This document shows positions 19,128-27,947 of a stretch of DNA of 64,000 nt, in pieces. This DNA is from Candidatus Regiella endosymbiont of Tuberolachnus salignus (GTDB lineage: Bacteria > Pseudomonadota > Gammaproteobacteria > Enterobacterales > Enterobacteriaceae). The position numbers were made by a program, and so were the translations under genes. The stretch lies in assembly GCF_964020115.1 (NCBI RefSeq), contig NZ_OZ026542.1, forward strand, positions 1,674,001-1,738,000, given 5' to 3'. Within the stretch, counting starts at the first letter, position 1. Each line of letters starts with the position of its first letter. The notes under the pieces are model-generated. The model worked only from the letters and a program-made list of their open reading frames with translations. It did no database searches and was not told where the DNA came from.

Positions 19128-20537
19128 ATGATGATAAGGGACTACATCAATATGTTACGATACTGTCACCAACGCCTTGATATCATGGCGTGCAAAGTAC
19201 AAATCACTCAATATAAAAAAATAAATAAAAACTATCAGCCACATTTCATAGCTACCTTTCTACCGAAAGAAAATTGTACAAAAAATCTAATCTATTTTTT
19301 TTTCGGATTACTTTTATTAGTCACCAATAACGTAATCTGCCTCGCGGAGCAAAAAAATAATCTCATTAATATGGAATTTCAAGACACCCCAGTATCTGTG
19401 GTACTACAGGCTCTGGCGGATTATAAGCAACTGAATCTGATCACAACCACAGAAGTCAAAGGTAATCTAAACCTTAGATTAATCGAGGTTCCTTGGACAC
19501 AGGCATTAACCATTATTGTACGAATGGCTAAATTAAAGGTTGAACATGAAGGGAATGTGATGATGGTATTTTCTGAGCGAGAAATCACAGACAAAGAGCA
19601 ACAAAGTGCAAAAATACGCGATGAACAAAAACCAAAATTAGAAAATCTAATATTGACACTACAGCATGCTAATGCAGAAGAACTCGCAGAAAATCTAAGC
19701 ACCAGCCATGGTTCGTTAATTTCTGATAAAGGCAGTATAATAGCCGATAAACGAACCAATAGTTTGTTAATTCGTGATATCCCAGAGTCGCTGAAAACAT
19801 TAAAAACCTGGTTAAAAGAAATGGATTTTCCCTTACAGCAAGTGCATCTGGCCGCTCACATCGTAACGATAAGCAGCCAAGATTTACATGAGTTAGGCGT
19901 ACGCTGGGGATTTAAAAACGAAGAGGGAATGAGCCCTCTTCGATTAAATAATTTTAACGTTAATATACCGTTACAAAATCCCGCACTGGTAGCCGGTTTT
20001 CAAGTTGCGCGGATTAATAGCCGTTTACTGGATCTTGAACTCAGCGCGCTTGAACAGGAAAAACAAGTAGATATCATCGCTAGCCCACGTTTAATCACTT
20101 CTCACCAACAAACAGCGAGTATTAAACAAGGTACTGATATCCCCTATCCTGTAGCAAGCGGCACAAAAGGGGCGACTACTGTCGAATTTAAAGAAGCAGT
20201 ATTAGGGATGGAAGTGACGCCCAAAATATTACGTAACGGCCTCATTACGCTTAAACTAAAAATCAGTCAAAATATGCCTGGGATGGCAATGAAACGGGGT
20301 GAAGAAGAAACCTTCGCTATCGATAAACAAGAGATCAAAACACAAATTACAGTAAAACAGGGTGAAACCATTATTCTTGGTGGTATCTTTCAACAAAAAA
20401 ATAATCAAAGAGCCTATAAAGTACCAGGATTAGCTAATATTCCTCTATTGGGGCGATTTTTTAAACAAGATACTAACCAAAAAGATCGGCGAGAACTCGT
20501 TATTTTTATCACACCAAAACTCATCTATACCCAATAG
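19128..20537 (+). CDS. hofQ: Secretin HofQ (PilQ-like)
   Basis: A 469-residue outer-membrane secretin subunit, the exit/entry pore of the hof system. A hydrophobic segment LIYFFFGLLLLV (residues ~57-68) acts as signal sequence; it is preceded by an unusually long N-terminus, so the native start is unclear, although AAGGAA supports 19128. Then come a secretin-TonB short domain (MEFQDTPVSVVLQALADYKQ), an N1-type domain (LTLQHANAEELAENLSTSHG), and the secretin core with GLITLKLKISQNMPG and VKQGETIILGGIFQQ. The last residues (IYTQ) fall in a repeat arm: a family 3 element begins at the stop codon. It is longer than E. coli HofQ (412), mostly at the N-terminus. Confidence 0.88.
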   Translation: MMIRDYINMLRYCHQRLDIMACKVQITQYKKINKNYQPHFIATFLPKENCTKNLIYFFFGLLLLVTNNVICLAEQKNNLINMEFQDTPVSVVLQALADYKQLNLITTTEVKGNLNLRLIEVPWTQALTIIVRMAKLKVEHEGNVMMVFSEREITDKEQQSAKIRDEQKPKLENLILTLQHANAEELAENLSTSHGSLISDKGSIIADKRTNSLLIRDIPESLKTLKTWLKEMDFPLQQVHLAAHIVTISSQDLHELGVRWGFKNEEGMSPLRLNNFNVNIPLQNPALVAGFQVARINSRLLDLELSALEQEKQVDIIASPRLITSHQQTASIKQGTDIPYPVASGTKGATTVEFKEAVLGMEVTPKILRNGLITLKLKISQNMPGMAMKRGEEETFAIDKQEIKTQITVKQGETIILGGIFQQKNNQRAYKVPGLANIPLLGRFFKQDTNQKDRRELVIFITPKLIYTQ

Positions 20538-20677
20538 ATCTCTTTGGAAACCGTAGTTCGTTATGCGGAGTCAAGGCGCCCGGCGCACAGCAACCTTCGT
20601 TAACATGAAGTACATGAGGATTGCGCGCACCGGGCAACGCAGGATTCGCGTCACGCAATAGGTTTCCGAAGAAGTCT
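20536..20677. repeat. Family 3 palindromic element inserted in a family 1 arm, with AAT duplication
   Basis: 142 bp with inverted ends AGATCTCTTTGGAAACC and GGTTTCCGAAGAAGTCT. The flanks read TATACCCAAT on the left and AATGAATTTCGAG on the right; joined with one AAT they restore the intact family 1 arm found elsewhere. This looks like an insertion with a 3-bp target duplication. Core motifs are GGCGCCCGGCGCACAGCAA and GAGGATTGCGCGCACCGGGC. Confidence 0.8.
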
Positions 20678-20858
20678 AATGAATTTCGAGTTACGGCTAG
20701 GTGGCCAGGGCGACCGACCGATGAGCGTAGATATACTACGTGATTCGGCGAACACTCGCAGCCAACAACACGGCAGCTTCAAGGGCGAAGGGTATACCAT
20801 GAAGGCGAGCACCCGCAGCCAACGCCACCGTCACTTGAAAGGCGAAGGGGATATTCTT
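20678..20858. repeat. Family 1 repeat plus a tandem half copy
   Basis: The first copy, interrupted at its left arm by the family 3 element, ends at about 20796 with AAGGGCGAAGGGTATA. A second right-hand half follows directly (GGCGAGCACCCGCAGCCAAC through TTGAAAGGCGAAGGGGATA). Confidence 0.8.
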
Positions 20859-20966
20859 AAAAAATAGGGTTTTGGCATCTATTTGCAACTTTTTACGGTT
20901 TTAAGGCTGCTAAATTTGACGCTGCCACTGATTTAGCTTACAAGTGTTACCAAATTGAGATGTAGA

Positions 20967-21066
20967 GCTGAATCAGTTTAATTTGATTCAAGGCGGAGGA
21001 GCGCAGACAGTACAAATAGTACGGCAAGCGACGACAACACTTAAATCAAACTAAACTGATTTGGCT
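20967..21066. repeat. Family 2 palindromic repeat
   Basis: GCTGAATCAGTTTAATTTGA at the left, TACAAATAGTACGGCAAGCG in the core and AAACTAAACTGATTTGGCTA at the right. It passes directly into the next family 1 copy at a TATA junction. Confidence 0.82.
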
Positions 21067-21198
21067 ATATACCCGTCTCCTTTGAAGCTGCCGCTAGGCA
21101 GCCAGAGCGTGAGACTGATGAGCGTAGATAGACTACCTGATGAAGGCGAACTCCCGCAGCCAACAACGCCGCCGTCACTTCAAAGGCAAAGGGTATAT
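21067..21198. repeat. Family 1 palindromic repeat
   Basis: TATACCCGTCTCCTTTGAAG to ACTTCAAAGGCAAAGGGTAT with a slightly diverged core (TACCTGATGAAGGCGAACTC), similar to the copy at the end of lnt. Confidence 0.82.
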
Positions 21199-21261
21199 AA
21201 ATCACAATTGATATGACAATCTTCAAATTTAAAGGCTGAAGATAAAAAATGAGGTAAACTC

Positions 21262-21561
21262 TAAGAGCCTATTCGAAATCTTCTTTAACGAAGAAAAGAT
21301 AAGCGAACGCGCAGTTGCCTTTTATATTTGAATGAAGAGTGTAAATGAGCATTTTAAGTTTGTTTTGACAAAAGACTGCTTGCAAAGCCGTAGCGAGGGG
21401 TATACCCAATGAATTTCGAGTTACGGCAAGGCGGCAAGGGCGACCGACCGATGAGCGTAGACATACTACGTGATTCGGCGAGCACCCGCAGACAACAAAG
21501 CCGTAACTTGAAAGGCGAAGGGTATATCAGCGAGTACAAGAGATTTCCAATAGGCTCTGAA
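21262..21561. repeat. Family 4 arms split by a family 1 copy
   Basis: AGAGCCTATTCGAAATCTTC (21262) and CAAGAGATTTCCAATAGGCT (about 21536) are the two inverted arms of family 4. Between them lie about 100 bp of other sequence and a complete family 1 variant copy (21400-21527, TATACCCAATGAATTTCGAG to CTTGAAAGGCGAAGGGTATA). This looks like insertion of one repeat family into another. Confidence 0.7.
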
Positions 21562-21731
21562 TGGAAAACTTAGCTAGGATTTCCTTACCAAAGACACTAG
21601 ACTGACTTTTAATAAAAATCCTTAACCTTAAGGGCAGTAAGCAACATTAGGATATGAAAAATAAGGACAACAAATAGCGTATACAAAATTCACAAAACGT
21701 AATCAATTTAGAAACAGATCTAGTCTTAGAT

Positions 21732-21755
21732 CCCGCCGCTAATGCAATTGGCGGG
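21732..21755 (+). promoter_or_regulatory. GC-rich hairpin in the aroK leader
   Basis: CCCGCC and GGCGGG form a 6-bp stem with a 12-base loop, 42 bp before the aroK ATG. It stands out in AT-rich surroundings. A role in transcription or translation control is a guess. Confidence 0.4.
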
Positions 21756-21796
21756 GCGGGTTGTCATCAACGAACAATATTAATAATACCAAAAAC

Positions 21797-22321
21797 ATGG
21801 CAGAGAAACGCAATATCTTTCTGGTTGGACCTATGGGTGCTGGCAAAAGCACTATCGGTCGTCAGTTGGCCCAGCAACTCAATATGGAATTTTTCGACTC
21901 CGACCAACAAATTGAGCAACGCACTGGGGCTGACGTGGCCTGGGTGTTCGACGTAGAAGGCGAAGATGGCTTCCGTGATCGTGAGGAAAAAATCATTAAT
22001 GAACTGACAGAAAAACAAGGCATTGTTTTAGCGACCGGTGGTGGATCTGTAAAATCGAGAGAAACCTGTAACCGCTTGTCCGCACGGGGAGTGGTCGTGT
22101 ATTTGGAAACTACTATCGAAAAACAGTTAGCTCGCACACAACGTGACAAAAAACGTCCTCTATTACAGCAAGCTGATGAGTCTGCCCGCCATATACTTGA
22201 AACACTAGCAGCAGAACGTGAACCGCTGTACCAAAAAATTGCCGATGTGACCATTCGTACTGACGATCAAAGTGCAAAATTAGTGGCCAGCCAGATCATT
22301 AATTTGTTAGAAAAAATCTGA
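21797..22321 (+). CDS. aroK: Shikimate kinase I
   Basis: A 174-residue enzyme phosphorylating shikimate in the chorismate pathway. The start [19 protein letters not shown] is the same as in E. coli AroK, so the ATG at 21797 is chosen over the upstream TTG at 21761. The P-loop GPMGAGKST, the shikimate-binding [10 protein letters not shown] and GGGSVKS motifs, and the lid region RDKKRPLL are present. It is followed by aroB as in E. coli, but 600 bp of repeats and an insertion-sequence remnant separate them. Confidence 0.96.
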   Translation: MAEKRNIFLVGPMGAGKSTIGRQLAQQLNMEFFDSDQQIEQRTGADVAWVFDVEGEDGFRDREEKIINELTEKQGIVLATGGGSVKSRETCNRLSARGVVVYLETTIEKQLARTQRDKKRPLLQQADESARHILETLAAEREPLYQKIADVTIRTDDQSAKLVASQIINLLEKI

Positions 22322-22361
22322 TTTTAGCATTGATCCAACCACCCTATTCCCCGCTTTCTCC

Positions 22362-22423
22362 GAGCCTGTTCCAAATCTTCTTGAGCGACGCTCAGACAAA
22401 CCAAAAGATTTAGAACAGGCTCG
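22362..22423. repeat. Family 4 hairpin, complete copy
   Basis: GAGCCTGTTCCAAATCTTC pairs with AAGATTTAGAACAGGCTC around a spacer containing TTGAGCGACGCTCAGACAAA. This is the best-preserved example of the family and a likely strong RNA hairpin downstream of aroK. Confidence 0.75.
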
Positions 22424-22524
22424 AAGAACGGAACGTACAACATCTAATACTGCGCTCCAAAATAACCAGCGCTGCAATTTGCGAATACAAAGCGGATAAA
22501 AATCAAGCTATTTTTGGCAAAGTA

Positions 22525-22701
22525 TATACCCTTCGTCTTTTAAGTTGCCTTCGGCTGCCAGGGGGTGAGACCGATGAGCGTAGATATACTACGTGATTCG
22601 GCGAGCACCCGCAGCCAACAACGCGGCGGCTTCAAAAGCGAAGGGTATAGTACGGCAAGCGACGACAACACTTAAATCAAATTAAACTGATTTGGCCATA
22701 T
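22525..22701. repeat. Family 1 repeat joined to a family 2 half-element
   Basis: Family 1 from TATATACCCTTCGTCTTTTA to CTTCAAAAGCGAAGGGTATA (22525-22649), immediately followed by the right half of family 2 (TAGTACGGCAAGCGACGACA through ACTGATTTGGCCATAT). Confidence 0.82.
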
Positions 22702-22768
22702 CAACGATACCCGAAAGGATTTAACATAGATGATCAATGTACCTGGATTAAATTAGCAGCAAGGTTAT

Positions 22769-22902
22769 TTTGACATCCTCCCCGCCTCCTACCACGTTCA
22801 GACCGAAACCTGATTCGCTTCAGTGTTTTCCTGTTTCATCGAGTGGCCTAGCTGTGCCTACTCTCCACAGGCTTACCCCGCCCTACAGACCGAGGTTTTA
22901 CG
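22769..22902 (-). mobile_element. Remnant right end of an IS605/IS1341-type (TnpB-encoding) insertion sequence
   Basis: Read on the minus strand it ends in GGCGGGGAGGATGTCAA, the characteristic terminal sequence of many tnpB-bearing IS605-family elements. It is preceded by GGGTAAGCCTGTGGAGAGTA and by a short open stretch encoding MKQENTEANQVSV before a stop, which resembles a TnpB C-terminal tail. In such elements this region also encodes the 3' part of the guide (omega/reRNA). The rest of tnpB is absent. It lies 21 bp upstream of aroB and may contribute to its leader. The call is from memory of the family's ends and was not checked by alignment. Confidence 0.6.
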
Positions 22903-22923
22903 GCATATAGGATAAAAATAAAT

Positions 22924-24015
22924 ATGGCTAAAATTATTGTTAAAACGGAAAGATATAGCTATCCGATTACCATAGATACTGGATTGATTCATAATCTAGC
23001 TTCTTTTTTACCATTAAAGGCCAATGACCAAGTCATGCTGGTGACAAACCAAACACTAGCACCTCTCTACCTTAAATCACTCCTAATAACATTGGAAGGC
23101 AACGGAATTAAAGTTGATCACGTCGTTTTACCTGATGGTGAACAATATAAATCGCTAACTGGACTTGAACAGATATTTGCCGCACTGTCAGAAAAATTTC
23201 ATGGACGTGATACCACGCTTATTGCCCTAGGAGGGGGGGTAATAGGCGACTTAACCGGTTTTGCGGCAGCCTGTTATCAGCGGGGTGTCCGCTTCATTCA
23301 AGTGCCTACCACGCTGTTGGCGCAGGTCGATGCGGCTATCGGCGGCAAAACAGCGATCAATCATGCTATGAGTAAAAATATGATAGGGGCATTCCATCAA
23401 CCTATCTCTGTTGTCATTGACCTTGATTTTTTGCAAACCCTACCAAAATCTGAGTTTATCTCTGGCTTAGCAGAAGTGATCAAATACGCTATTGCGCTCG
23501 ATTCTGATTTTTTTGTTTGGCTAGAAAATAATATTGAGGATTTATTGGCACGAGACACGACAGCATTACGCTACTGCATCCGCCGTTGCTGTGAACTAAA
23601 AGCAGGTATTGTTGCTATCGATGAACGTGAAGAAAATGGGCAGCGTGCATTGCTCAATCTAGGTCATACTTACGGCCATGCTATTGAAGTTGCGATGGGG
23701 TATGGCACATGGTTACATGGTCAAGCCGTCGCAGCGGGGATGGTAATGGCGGCAGAAACAGCTAAACTTCTTGGACAATTTGCTACCGCAGATATTGAAC
23801 GTATTAAAGTATTATTACTGCGTGCAGGTCTTCCAACCCACGGCCCTGATACAATGACTGCGGAGTGCTATTTGCCTTATATGCAACGGGATAAAAAAGT
23901 GTTAGCAGGCGAGCTTCGGCTAATACTACCTACTGGCATTGGTCAATCAGAAATCCGTAGTGGAATACCCAGCCATATCGTGATCAAGGCAATTAAACAT
24001 AGTCAAATCAGCTAA
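22924..24015 (+). CDS. aroB: 3-dehydroquinate synthase
   Basis: A 363-residue NAD-dependent enzyme making 3-dehydroquinate in the shikimate pathway. The nucleotide-binding [19 protein letters not shown], the substrate region [20 protein letters not shown], and the zinc-ligand region [12 protein letters not shown] with [10 protein letters not shown] are intact. Length is normal (E. coli 362). No clear Shine-Dalgarno precedes the ATG; the immediate upstream DNA is the insertion-sequence remnant, so the native promoter or leader has probably been replaced. Confidence 0.95.
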   Translation: MAKIIVKTERYSYPITIDTGLIHNLASFLPLKANDQVMLVTNQTLAPLYLKSLLITLEGNGIKVDHVVLPDGEQYKSLTGLEQIFAALSEKFHGRDTTLIALGGGVIGDLTGFAAACYQRGVRFIQVPTTLLAQVDAAIGGKTAINHAMSKNMIGAFHQPISVVIDLDFLQTLPKSEFISGLAEVIKYAIALDSDFFVWLENNIEDLLARDTTALRYCIRRCCELKAGIVAIDEREENGQRALLNLGHTYGHAIEVAMGYGTWLHGQAVAAGMVMAAETAKLLGQFATADIERIKVLLLRAGLPTHGPDTMTAECYLPYMQRDKKVLAGELRLILPTGIGQSEIRSGIPSHIVIKAIKHSQIS

Positions 24016-24058
24016 TTTTCTGTTTTAAAAAGCTTTATCTTAAATTGGAGGGAATTTA

Positions 24059-24889
24059 ATGGACGATTTGAAACCGATAGACGGTCTAAAACCAGACAGT
24101 AATGATCATCGCCCAACACCTTTGCGCACTAAATCTTTAAACGGATCACGATTTGCTGTTTCACATCAGCGTATTATGATTGGCATGGGTATTTTAGTAT
24201 TGCTGCTGATTATCATCGCTATTCTTTCTGCTTTTGAAGCACCCCCACCGCATAAAATTAAACAAAGACATGAAGATATAGTAACAAAAGAGGTTAATCT
24301 GTCTGACAACCTTTCAGTGACACCTCACACCCCTGTGCTGCTAAATGTTGAAGAAAGTGAAAATAACAGGCCGCTACAAGAGGAAAAAATACCGCAGACG
24401 TTTGCAGCATCTAATGAAGCGCTGCCGCAAACGCCCCTCCCCTCACCGCCTAAAGACACTCACTCGCCAGCGACCACAGTTACACCGCAAACACTGCCTA
24501 AATCAAGCAATAATAGCGATACTAATGATGCTAAAGTGATCATTAACAATAAAAATACTAAAACAGCAACAAAGGCTAGCAGTACTAAACTTGAATCGAT
24601 CCAAGCCAATGACGCTTTAAGGCTAGCGCCAGGACATCACTTTACCTTACAATTAAGCAGCGCATCACAGCCAGAAACATTAAATACTTATGCTAAACAG
24701 CAAAAATTAACTCACTATCAAATATATGAAACTAAACGTAATACTCAGCCTTGGTATATCTTAGTCAGCGGTAACTATGCGACCTTAACTGAAGCTAAAA
24801 GTGCGCTTGCTCAATTACCTGACGCTATTAAAATAAAAAATCCCTGGATCAAACCTATACATCAATTACAGCAAGATTTAAAAAATTGA
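24059..24889 (+). CDS. damX: Cell-division protein DamX, shortened
   Basis: A bitopic SPOR-domain protein that binds denuded septal glycan. Of 276 residues (E. coli 428), ~1-39 are cytoplasmic, 40-62 a membrane helix (IGMGILVLLLIIIAILSAF), 63-190 a low-complexity Pro/Thr/Lys-rich linker, and 195-272 the SPOR domain (HHFTLQLSSASQPETLNTYA, then PWYILVSGNYATLTEAKSAL). A GGAGGG ribosome site precedes the ATG. Most of the length loss is in the linker and cytoplasmic part, so the septal-binding function may remain. It lies between aroB and dam as in E. coli. Confidence 0.88.
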   Translation: MDDLKPIDGLKPDSNDHRPTPLRTKSLNGSRFAVSHQRIMIGMGILVLLLIIIAILSAFEAPPPHKIKQRHEDIVTKEVNLSDNLSVTPHTPVLLNVEESENNRPLQEEKIPQTFAASNEALPQTPLPSPPKDTHSPATTVTPQTLPKSSNNSDTNDAKVIINNKNTKTATKASSTKLESIQANDALRLAPGHHFTLQLSSASQPETLNTYAKQQKLTHYQIYETKRNTQPWYILVSGNYATLTEAKSALAQLPDAIKIKNPWIKPIHQLQQDLKN

Positions 24890-24918
24890 GGCGAGTTTGC
24901 TAACGCGGGCAACGCCCG

Positions 24919-25029
24919 CTATACCCTTCGCCTTTGAAGCCGCCGCGCTGTTGGCGGCTGGTGCTCGCCGAATCTCGTAATCGGTCTCACACCCTGGCAC
25001 CCGAAGGCAACTTCAAAGGCGAAGGGTAT
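24919..25029. repeat. Family 1 palindromic repeat between damX and dam
   Basis: Inverse-oriented copy from TATACCCTTCGCCTTTGAAG to CTTCAAAGGCGAAGGGTAT, with a short deletion in the core. It ends 36 bp before dam. Confidence 0.85.
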
Positions 25030-25065
25030 GATCACTCAGAAAAAAATCGGTGATAACTTCGTAAA

Positions 25066-25878
25066 ATGAAAAAAAAGCGTGCTTTTTTAAAATGGGCAGG
25101 TGGAAAATATCAGCTAGTTGATGATGTACGACAACATTTACCGGCAGGAGAATGTTTAATTGAACCCTTTGTCGGTGCCGGCTCAGTATTTTTAAATACA
25201 GAGTACAAATCTTACGTTTTGGCCGATATCAACAGTGATCTGATTAATCTTTACAATACGGTGAAATTACGTACAAATGATTTTGTGCGTGATGCCCGTG
25301 CACTTTTTCATGATGAATATAATTGCGCTGAACAGTTTTATACGCTTCGTCAAGAATTTAATACCAGTAAAGATGTTTATCGCCGAACACTTCTGTTTCT
25401 TTACCTGAATCGCCATGGTTACAATGGTCTGTGTCGCTATAACCTAAAAGGTGAGTTCAATGTGCCCTTCGGTCGTTACAAAAAACCTTATTTTCCTGAA
25501 GCGGAGTTGTACTGGTTTGCAGAAAAAGCACAATGTGCCACCTTTGTTTGTGAACACTATCAGCAAACACTGCTAAAAGCACAGCGTGGTGCGGTTATAT
25601 ATTGCGATCCCCCTTATGCTCCATTATCAGTAACAGCCAATTTCACCTCTTACCACAGCAAGAGTTTTACTACCGCAGATCAAAAAAATCTGGCACACCT
25701 TGCTTACCAGCTTTTCAACCAAAACAAGATCCCAGTGCTTATTTCTAACCATGATACCGAACTCACACGCGCTTGGTATTATCAAGCGACACTACACCAG
25801 GTTAAAGCCAGCCGGACTATTAGCAGCAATATTCTTGGGCGCCATAAAGTCAATGAACTTTTAGCACTCTACAGTTAA
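25066..25878 (+). CDS. dam: DNA adenine methylase Dam
   Basis: A 270-residue N6-adenine methyltransferase (E. coli 278) acting on GATC sites, directing mismatch repair and replication timing. The SAM-binding FLKWAGGKYQLVDD and FVGAGSVFLN, the conserved FNVPFGRYKKP, and the catalytic DPPYAPLS are all visible. C-terminal SNHDTELTRAWY also matches. The start ATGAAAAAAAAGCG matches the family N-terminus. Its retention implies that methyl-directed repair or SeqA-type regulation is still used. Confidence 0.95.
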   Translation: MKKKRAFLKWAGGKYQLVDDVRQHLPAGECLIEPFVGAGSVFLNTEYKSYVLADINSDLINLYNTVKLRTNDFVRDARALFHDEYNCAEQFYTLRQEFNTSKDVYRRTLLFLYLNRHGYNGLCRYNLKGEFNVPFGRYKKPYFPEAELYWFAEKAQCATFVCEHYQQTLLKAQRGAVIYCDPPYAPLSVTANFTSYHSKSFTTADQKNLAHLAYQLFNQNKIPVLISNHDTELTRAWYYQATLHQVKASRTISSNILGRHKVNELLALYS

Positions 25879-25897
25879 ATAGCTTTTCCTCTATATA

Positions 25898-26041
25898 ATA
25901 GCCGAATCAGTTTAATTTGATTCAAGGCGGAGGAACGCAGACAGTACAGATAGTACGGCAAGCGACGACAACACTTAAATCAAATTAAACTGATTTGGCT
26001 ATACCCTTCGTCTTTGAAGTTGCCGCTAGGCGAAGGGTATA
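25898..26041. repeat. Family 2 repeat joined to a minimal family 1 element
   Basis: Complete family 2 (ATAGCCGAATCAGTTTAATT to AAATTAAACTGATTTGGCTA), then a 42-bp internally deleted family 1 consisting of little more than the two arms (TATACCCTTCGTCTTTGAAG, GCCGCTAGGCGAAGGGTAT). Confidence 0.82.
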
Positions 26042-26070
26042 TGATCACCGCAAAATTTTGGAGCAACATA

Positions 26071-26751
26071 ATGACGCCATTTTTAATTGCCCCCTCCATT
26101 TTAGCCGCAAATTTTGCACGTTTAGGTGAAGAGACGGCCACAGTGCTGGCCGCCGGAGCCGATGTTATTCATTTTGATGTGATGGACAACCATTACGTTC
26201 CCAATTTAACGTTTGGTTCAATGGTTTGTCAGTCTCTGCGAAATTATGGCATTACAGCACCCATTGATGTGCATTTAATGGTTAAACCGGTTGATGATCT
26301 GATCGCCGCTTTTATTAAAGCAGGAGCGAGCTCTATTTCTTTTCATCCAGAAGCTAGCGAACATATCGATCGCTCCCTGCAACTGATTAAAGACGGGGGT
26401 TGTAAAGCGGGCTTAGCCTTTAATCCCGCGACGCCATTGCATTATCTAGATTATGTGATGGATAAACTGGATGTGATCTTACTGATGTCAGTTAATCCGG
26501 GGTTTGGTGGCCAGTCTTTTATCCCGGCAACGCTTAATAAATTGCGCCAGGCTCGCGAGCTAATAGATAAAAGGGGTTATGCTGAAATTCGGTTAGCCGT
26601 AGACGGCGGTATTAACACAGAAAACATCCATACAGTAGCAACAGCAGGGGCAGATATGTTTATTGCAGGCTCTGCTATTTTTGCTCAGTCAGATTATAAA
26701 GCCGTGATTCAAACGATGCGCTGTGAATTAGCCAAGGTCGCTAATAATTAA
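26071..26751 (+). CDS. rpe: Ribulose-phosphate 3-epimerase
   Basis: A 226-residue TIM-barrel enzyme that interconverts ribulose 5-phosphate and xylulose 5-phosphate in the pentose phosphate pathway. [67 protein letters not shown] and VDGGI carry the metal and phosphate ligands. The ATG at 26071 follows GGAG by 8 bases and matches the E. coli start; the frame's upstream extension is repeat-derived. The gph gene that follows in E. coli is missing: trpS starts 18 bp after the stop. Confidence 0.96.
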   Translation: MTPFLIAPSILAANFARLGEETATVLAAGADVIHFDVMDNHYVPNLTFGSMVCQSLRNYGITAPIDVHLMVKPVDDLIAAFIKAGASSISFHPEASEHIDRSLQLIKDGGCKAGLAFNPATPLHYLDYVMDKLDVILLMSVNPGFGGQSFIPATLNKLRQARELIDKRGYAEIRLAVDGGINTENIHTVATAGADMFIAGSAIFAQSDYKAVIQTMRCELAKVANN

Positions 26752-26769
26752 AAAATTTAGGGAACAAAA

Positions 26770-27789
26770 ATGAGTGAAATGAAAGAAAAAAAAATTGTAT
26801 TTAGTGGTGCTCAACCCTCAGGCTCACTGACCATTGGCAACTATATCGGCGCCTTGCGTCAATGGAAAACGATGCAAAATGATTATGATTGTTTTTATTG
26901 TATTGTTGATTTGCATGCGATTACGGTGCGCCAAGATGCCAATAAGTTGAGAGAAAACACCTTAGATACCCTGGCGCTGTATTTGGCTTGTGGGATTGAT
27001 CCGCAAAAAAGCACGATTTTTGTGCAATCACATGTCCCAGAGCATACACAATTAAACTGGATACTAAACTGCTATACCTATTTTGGTGAACTGAGTCGAA
27101 TGACGCAATTTAAAGACAAATCAGCCCGTCATAATGAAAACATTAACGCCGGATTATTCAGTTATCCGGCGTTAATGGCAGCAGATATTTTACTCTATCA
27201 AACCGATCAGGTTCCGGTCGGTAAAGATCAAAAGCAGCATCTAGAATTAAGCCGGGATATCGCTCAACGCTTTAATACTTTGTATGGCAATATTTTTACT
27301 GTTCCGCAGCCCTGGTTCCCTAAGGATGGTGGAGCATGTGTCATGTCACTACAGGATCCAGCCAAAAAAATGTCTAAGTCAGACGAGGATCCTAAGAGTA
27401 GGATTGGGCTATTAGAAGATGCAAAATCAGTGACAAAAAAAATTATGGGAGCAATAACCGATTCCGATAATCCTGCCCAAATCCACTACGATAGAGTAAA
27501 AAAACCAGGCGTTGCTAACTTGCTGACTATTTTATCGACAATAAGCGATAAATCCATTGATCAATTGGTCGCAGAATTTACCAAAAAAAATTATGGTGAG
27601 CTGAAAAAGAGCTTGGCAGAAGAGCTTTGTTCCAAGTTAGGCGATTTACAACAGCGTTATAAAAGCTACCGTAGTGATGAGGCTGAGCTGCAAAAAATAA
27701 TGCGCACAGGCGCTGCCAAAGCACAAATTCGGGCACAAGAAACCCTCAAAAAAGTGTACAGCGCGATTGGTTTTGTTAATCCAACCTAA
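26770..27789 (+). CDS. trpS: Tryptophanyl-tRNA synthetase
   Basis: A 339-residue class I synthetase (E. coli 334) charging tRNA-Trp. The HIGH-like motif is in [20 protein letters not shown] and the KMSKS motif in [28 protein letters not shown] is the amino-acid and ATP contact region. An AGGGAA ribosome site supports the ATG at 26770. It closes the dam-rpe-trpS operon and is the last core gene before the toxin locus. Confidence 0.96.
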   Translation: MSEMKEKKIVFSGAQPSGSLTIGNYIGALRQWKTMQNDYDCFYCIVDLHAITVRQDANKLRENTLDTLALYLACGIDPQKSTIFVQSHVPEHTQLNWILNCYTYFGELSRMTQFKDKSARHNENINAGLFSYPALMAADILLYQTDQVPVGKDQKQHLELSRDIAQRFNTLYGNIFTVPQPWFPKDGGACVMSLQDPAKKMSKSDEDPKSRIGLLEDAKSVTKKIMGAITDSDNPAQIHYDRVKKPGVANLLTILSTISDKSIDQLVAEFTKKNYGELKKSLAEELCSKLGDLQQRYKSYRSDEAELQKIMRTGAAKAQIRAQETLKKVYSAIGFVNPT

Positions 27790-27825
27790 GCAATATGAGA
27801 CATTTTGAGCGCGTTTTTGACAAAA

Positions 27826-27946
27826 GATCTCTTTCGAAACCCTAGTTCGTTATACGAAACCAAGACGCCCGGCGCGCAGCAATCTTCATTTCCATAAGTA
27901 CATGAGGATTGCGCGCACCGTACAACGCCAAATTCATTGGGTATAT
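27826..27946. repeat. Family 3 repeat at the left edge of the toxin locus
   Basis: AGATCTCTTTCGAAACCCTA, ACGCCCGGCGCGCAGCAATC and GAGGATTGCGCGCACCGT match the 20536 copy. The right end passes into a family 1 variant arm (AAATTCATTGGGTATA) that stops 2 bp before the toxin 1 stop codon. Confidence 0.82.
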
Positions 27947-27947
27947 G

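Larger units (their letters stand above)
20859..21796. other. Repeat-filled spacer upstream of aroK
   Basis: No gene is visible between the hofQ repeats and aroK. The stretch holds a family 2 element, two family 1 copies and the split family 4 arms, plus about 90 bp (20870-20965) and about 230 bp (21560-21790) of unassigned sequence that contains the aroK promoter region. Confidence 0.6.

Noticed and set aside
26752-26769. Remnant of gph between rpe and trpS
   Set aside because: Only 18 bp separate the genes, filled by a ribosome site; gph is cleanly absent, with no pseudogene left.
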